Positions 61,136-64,000 of a stretch of 64,000 bases of DNA are shown here, piece by piece. The stretch is from an uncultured Clostridia bacterium. Its GTDB lineage: Bacteria; Bacillota; Clostridia; Christensenellales; UBA1242. The notes under the pieces are model-generated. The model did not search any database and was not told where the DNA came from. It was given only the letters and a program-made list of their open reading frames with translations. The translations under genes were made by a program, and so were the position numbers. The stretch covers positions 1-64,000 of the forward strand of contig CAKVHI010000006.1 in the NCBI GenBank assembly GCA_934747965.1. Reading direction: 5' to 3'. Every line of letters begins with the position of its first letter. Position 1 is the stretch's first letter.

Positions 61136-62647
61136 ATGAAAAACATAGCAGTTATTGAACTTGATATGACAAATATTAAATTAACCATTGCGAGTGTTGT
61201 TAAAAACTCTGTTGTAGTCTTAAATCAAGTTAATGAACCAATTAATTTTGTTGATGATATGGACAAAGATGAAATTATCAAGGCACCAAAAATTAACGAA
61301 ACTATTGAAATATGCCAAAGTTTTAAGAGCTTATGCGATGCTTACGAAGTTGTTGAAATAACTTGTTTAAGCCACAGAGATTTTTATGATTTTAAAAACG
61401 AAGTTAGTTTTTACGAACAAATTTATGCAAAATGCGGTTTAAAATTTAAAGAAATGACCGAGGAAGAAGAAGTTAATGGCTTTTATTTTGCGGCAATAAA
61501 CAGTGTTGATGTTTCAAGAGGAATTTTGTTTTGTGTTAACTTAACAGACACAGTTATTTTGAATTTTTCAAAGCGTAGTGTTTTTGAAAAATCAGTTTTA
61601 AAGTATGGAACTTTGAACACTCTTAAAAAATTAGGTCTTGAAAATGTTGCACCAAATGAAATGCTAGACAAAGTTTACAAATTCTTTATTAATGAACTTT
61701 CAAAAATAAGTTGGCTTAAAAATATCGAACCCGAGGTTTCTGTTATTGGAATGGGAAAATATTTTTTAAGTATTTCAAAACTTGCCAGGAAGTTAACAAA
61801 ATATCCACTAGATATTGAAAATATGTATGCATTAAACAAATCAGACTTTGATTTGACTTATAATTTCGTGTCTGGTTTAGATCTTGACAAATCTAAAAAA
61901 ATCAAAGGTATTTCTCAAGACAGGGCAGACTTGTTTGCTTGCAGTCTTGCAATTTACAAAGCCATTTTTGAAGTGTTTAGTTATTCAACACTTTATGCTT
62001 CAAAACTAGATTTTAGTGAAGGCGAACTTCATTATTTGGCTAATCCAAGTTTAACAGACAAGCCTTATCCTGATATTTTGGGAAATTCACTTGATATTAT
62101 CAACGAATTTTACACACCAAAACCTAATAATAACGCTCATGTGTATTACTTGACAGTTATATTATACAAACAACTTAAAGTGCTTCACAAACTTCCAAGA
62201 ACTTATGTTAAAGCATTAAGAATTGCTTCTAATTTGTATAATTGTGGTATGCGTGTTAATTTCTACGAAAAAAACAGAGCAGGCTACAGCATTGTTTTAA
62301 ATTCGCACATTATGGGTGCAAGTCATAGAGATATTGTTCTTGCTGCTTTTATTTTGCTTTGTACAAAACTTGACGATTTTAATTTGTCTGAATGGGTTAG
62401 ATATAAGAATTTATTAACAGAAGAAGATATTGATGCTGTAAAAAAACTTGCTGTGATTGTCAACTTGGCTGAAAGTCTTGACAAATTTAGAAAGAGCAGA
62501 ATAATAGACATGACTTGTGATTTGTTAGGAGATTCTATTATAATAAAAACTCAAACAGAAAGCCCTGCTACATTGGAAATTAGGGAAGGAATGAAAAACA
62601 TATCTGATTTTAAAAAGGTGTTTAAAAAAAATTTAGAATTGTTATAA
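61136..62647 (+). CDS. Ppx/GppA-like phosphatase with HD-type C domain
   Basis: The 503-residue protein has the Ppx/GppA layout: an actin-like fold (residues 1-310), with IELDMTNIKLTIA in place of the usual IDxGSNSxRL and MTEEEEVNGFYFAAINS for the ISGxEEAxL Glu motif. A helical HD-like domain follows (about 320-503: HVYYLTVILYKQLKVLH, SHIMGASHRDIVLAAFIL). The phosphate-binding loops are weak, so activity on polyphosphate or (p)ppGpp is doubtful. The ribosome binding site AAGGAAG is good. Confidence 0.75.
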   Translation: MKNIAVIELDMTNIKLTIASVVKNSVVVLNQVNEPINFVDDMDKDEIIKAPKINETIEICQSFKSLCDAYEVVEITCLSHRDFYDFKNEVSFYEQIYAKCGLKFKEMTEEEEVNGFYFAAINSVDVSRGILFCVNLTDTVILNFSKRSVFEKSVLKYGTLNTLKKLGLENVAPNEMLDKVYKFFINELSKISWLKNIEPEVSVIGMGKYFLSISKLARKLTKYPLDIENMYALNKSDFDLTYNFVSGLDLDKSKKIKGISQDRADLFACSLAIYKAIFEVFSYSTLYASKLDFSEGELHYLANPSLTDKPYPDILGNSLDIINEFYTPKPNNNAHVYYLTVILYKQLKVLHKLPRTYVKALRIASNLYNCGMRVNFYEKNRAGYSIVLNSHIMGASHRDIVLAAFILLCTKLDDFNLSEWVRYKNLLTEEDIDAVKKLAVIVNLAESLDKFRKSRIIDMTCDLLGDSIIIKTQTESPATLEIREGMKNISDFKKVFKKNLELL

Positions 62648-62664
62648 AATTTGCTAATATTAAT

Positions 62665-62697
62665 AAAAAATAATCAACAGGAAGTTGATTATTTTTT
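62665..62697 (+). terminator. Terminator of the Ppx-like gene
   Basis: AAAAAATAATCAAC, loop AGGAA, GTTGATTATTTTTT. Confidence 0.88.
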
Positions 62698-62718
62698 ATA
62701 TTAATCTTTTTTATGTTT

Positions 62719-62735
62719 TTGTAACATCGTTACAA
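62719..62735. promoter_or_regulatory. Palindrome upstream of hemW
   Basis: TTGTAACATCGTTACAA has 7-bp arms around ATC. A TATAAT follows at 62739-62744. It may be an operator. Confidence 0.35.
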
Positions 62736-62892
62736 CCTTATAATATCACATATTTTTAATAAAATCAACCAATTTTTATATTTTTTTAAAAAATATTTAT
62801 TTTTTTACAAAATTATTGAAAAAAGAAAAATGATATATACATTAAAAGTTTTAGAAAACTATTAAAAATTTGTAAAAAATAATCAATATTTA

Positions 62893-62901
62893 TGCTAAAA
62901 T
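62893..62901 (+). promoter_or_regulatory. hemW extended -10, leaderless geometry
   Basis: TGCTAAAAT (62893-62901) ends 6 nt before the ATG at 62908; no ribosome binding site. Confidence 0.65.
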
Positions 62902-62907
62902 AAAACT

Positions 62908-64000
62908 ATGGCAAAAGAACTCAGTTTATATGTGCATATTCCGTTTTGTGAAAGTAAGTGTTATTACTGCAATTTTGTTTCAAAAAAAGCAACATTAAAA
63001 GAGAAAAGAAATTATGTTAATTTTTTGCTTAGAGAAATAGAACTAAATCAAAACAAGGATTATATTATAAAAACTATATTTATAGGTGGTGGAACGCCAA
63101 GTTGTTTGGATGCACAATGCATAGAAAAAATTTTGTTAAAGATAAAAGAAAATTTTGTTTTGGATGAAAACTGTGAAATAACAATAGAAGCAAATCCGAA
63201 TAGTTTTGACAAGAATAAGGCAACAAAATATAAACAGATTGGAATAAATCGAATAAGTTTTGGGCTTCAAAGCGCAAGCAACAAGTTGCTTAAAAAAATA
63301 AACAGAATTCACACAAAAGATGATTTTGTTAATTCTGTTAAGATTGCAAAAGAGATTGGTCTTAATAATATAAACGCAGACATTTTGGTTGGACTACCAT
63401 ATCAAAGATTGTTTCATGTTAAAAGCACTCTTAGACTATTAAAAAAACTTGATATTGTACATATTTCATGTTATAGTTTGATTTTGGAAGAAAATACACC
63501 ATTATATTTGATGATTAAAAACAAAAAATTTTGTTTGCCAAGTGAAGAAAAAACACTAAAAATGTTTGATTATTGCAACAAATTTTTAACAAAAAATAAT
63601 ATTTATAGATACGAAGTTTCTAATTTTGCAAAAGCGGGTCAAGAGTGCAAACACAATTTGGCTTATTGGAATTTGGATGACTATCTTGGGTTAGGTCTTA
63701 ATTCACATAGCAAAATAGGAGAAAGTAGGTTTGAAAATTTTTCTGATTTTGAAAGTTATTATCAATCTTTAAGAAATAATAAAAAACCTATTAAAAGCAT
63801 ACAAAAATTAAGTTTATCAGAGCAAAAAGAAGAATTTATAATGCTAGGTTTAAGAAAAACATCGGGCATAAATTTGGATGAATTTAAAGCTAAATTTAAT
63901 GAAGATTTAAAAATTTGCAAAGCAAAAGAGATTGAATTTTTTGAAAAAAACTCTTTCATAAAACTCGAAAATAATTTTTTGAAAGCAACCGATTTAGGTT
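62908..64000 (+). CDS. hemW: HemW-like radical SAM protein (3' end outside window)
   Basis: The frame is open from the ATG at 62908 to the end of the window, giving 364 residues. Only the last few are missing compared with the usual length of about 375-400. It has ELSLYVHIPFCESKCYYCNF with the CxxxCxxC radical SAM motif, FIGGGTPSCL, EANPNSF, RISFGLQS and ADILVGLPYQ. HemW is a haem chaperone related to oxygen-independent coproporphyrinogen oxidase. Its start is predicted leaderless. Confidence 0.94.
   Translation, partial: MAKELSLYVHIPFCESKCYYCNFVSKKATLKEKRNYVNFLLREIELNQNKDYIIKTIFIGGGTPSCLDAQCIEKILLKIKENFVLDENCEITIEANPNSFDKNKATKYKQIGINRISFGLQSASNKLLKKINRIHTKDDFVNSVKIAKEIGLNNINADILVGLPYQRLFHVKSTLRLLKKLDIVHISCYSLILEENTPLYLMIKNKKFCLPSEEKTLKMFDYCNKFLTKNNIYRYEVSNFAKAGQECKHNLAYWNLDDYLGLGLNSHSKIGESRFENFSDFESYYQSLRNNKKPIKSIQKLSLSEQKEEFIMLGLRKTSGINLDEFKAKFNEDLKICKAKEIEFFEKNSFIKLENNFLKATDLG

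Noticed and set aside
1..64000. tRNA genes and CRISPR arrays
   Set aside because: No GTTCGANTC-type T-loop with paired acceptor arms, and no regularly spaced repeats, were seen on reading; a tRNA scan could still find one I missed.

Overview
The window is AT-rich DNA (about 27-30% G+C by eye) with the standard genetic code and looks like a chromosome segment of an uncultured, spore-forming member of the Clostridia (Bacillota). Sporulation and germination genes point there: spmA/spmB, spo0A, a SipL-type DUF3794-LysM protein (a clostridial coat-morphogenesis marker), spoIIR, sleB-ypeB, a SpoVB-like flippase and a DUF421/DUF4363 pair. I saw no rRNA, tRNA, CRISPR array, prophage or insertion sequence.

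Layout. 0-6 kb: end of an unknown gene, a DUF378 membrane protein, spmAB on the minus strand, then metG-tatD-rsmA. 6-15 kb: a conserved unknown gene and a lipoprotein, spo0A with a perfect upstream Spo0A box, an acidic zinc-ribbon protein, veg, the SipL-like gene, and spoIIR-sleB-ypeB. 15-28 kb: a Rho-like protein with a destroyed P-loop, a 2483-residue surface protein, an HExxH protein, and an isolated conjugation-type ATPase (VirD4/TraG) divergent from a pilin-like protein. 28-33 kb: alr, rsmD, a small Smr protein, the L10 leader with rplJ-rplL, and a YcxB-like membrane protein. 33-39 kb: yqeY, a hydrolase lacking its nucleophile, an HtrA-like lipoprotein, two divergent HTH regulators with twin operators, a metal exporter, a DAC-like sensor with a tandem ribbon-helix-helix protein, and a coat-like protein. 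39-51 kb: uppP, groES-groEL, a SPOR-like protein, uvrB and uvrA separated by a cloverleaf palindrome, and cysS. 51-64 kb: DUF421/DUF4363, SpoVB-like, double LysM, phosphatase, a four-repeat surface protein with a coiled-coil tail, a split TauE/SafE pair, an orphan RnfC-like and RnfB-FeS pair, a Ppx/GppA-HD protein, and hemW running off the end.

The most general observation concerns expression signals. Genes inside operons, and many first genes, have good Shine-Dalgarno sequences. A second set of about a dozen first genes has none; instead a TATAAT-like -10 box ends 5-7 nt (usually exactly 6) before the ATG, which would place transcription start on the start codon. These are predicted leaderless mRNAs, and the set includes spoIIR, whose promoter fits the sigma-F consensus. 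Stop codons are almost all TAA or TAG; TGA occurs at only two genes, both overlapping the next gene.

Functional assignments rest on motifs and on remembered family features; no database search was possible.
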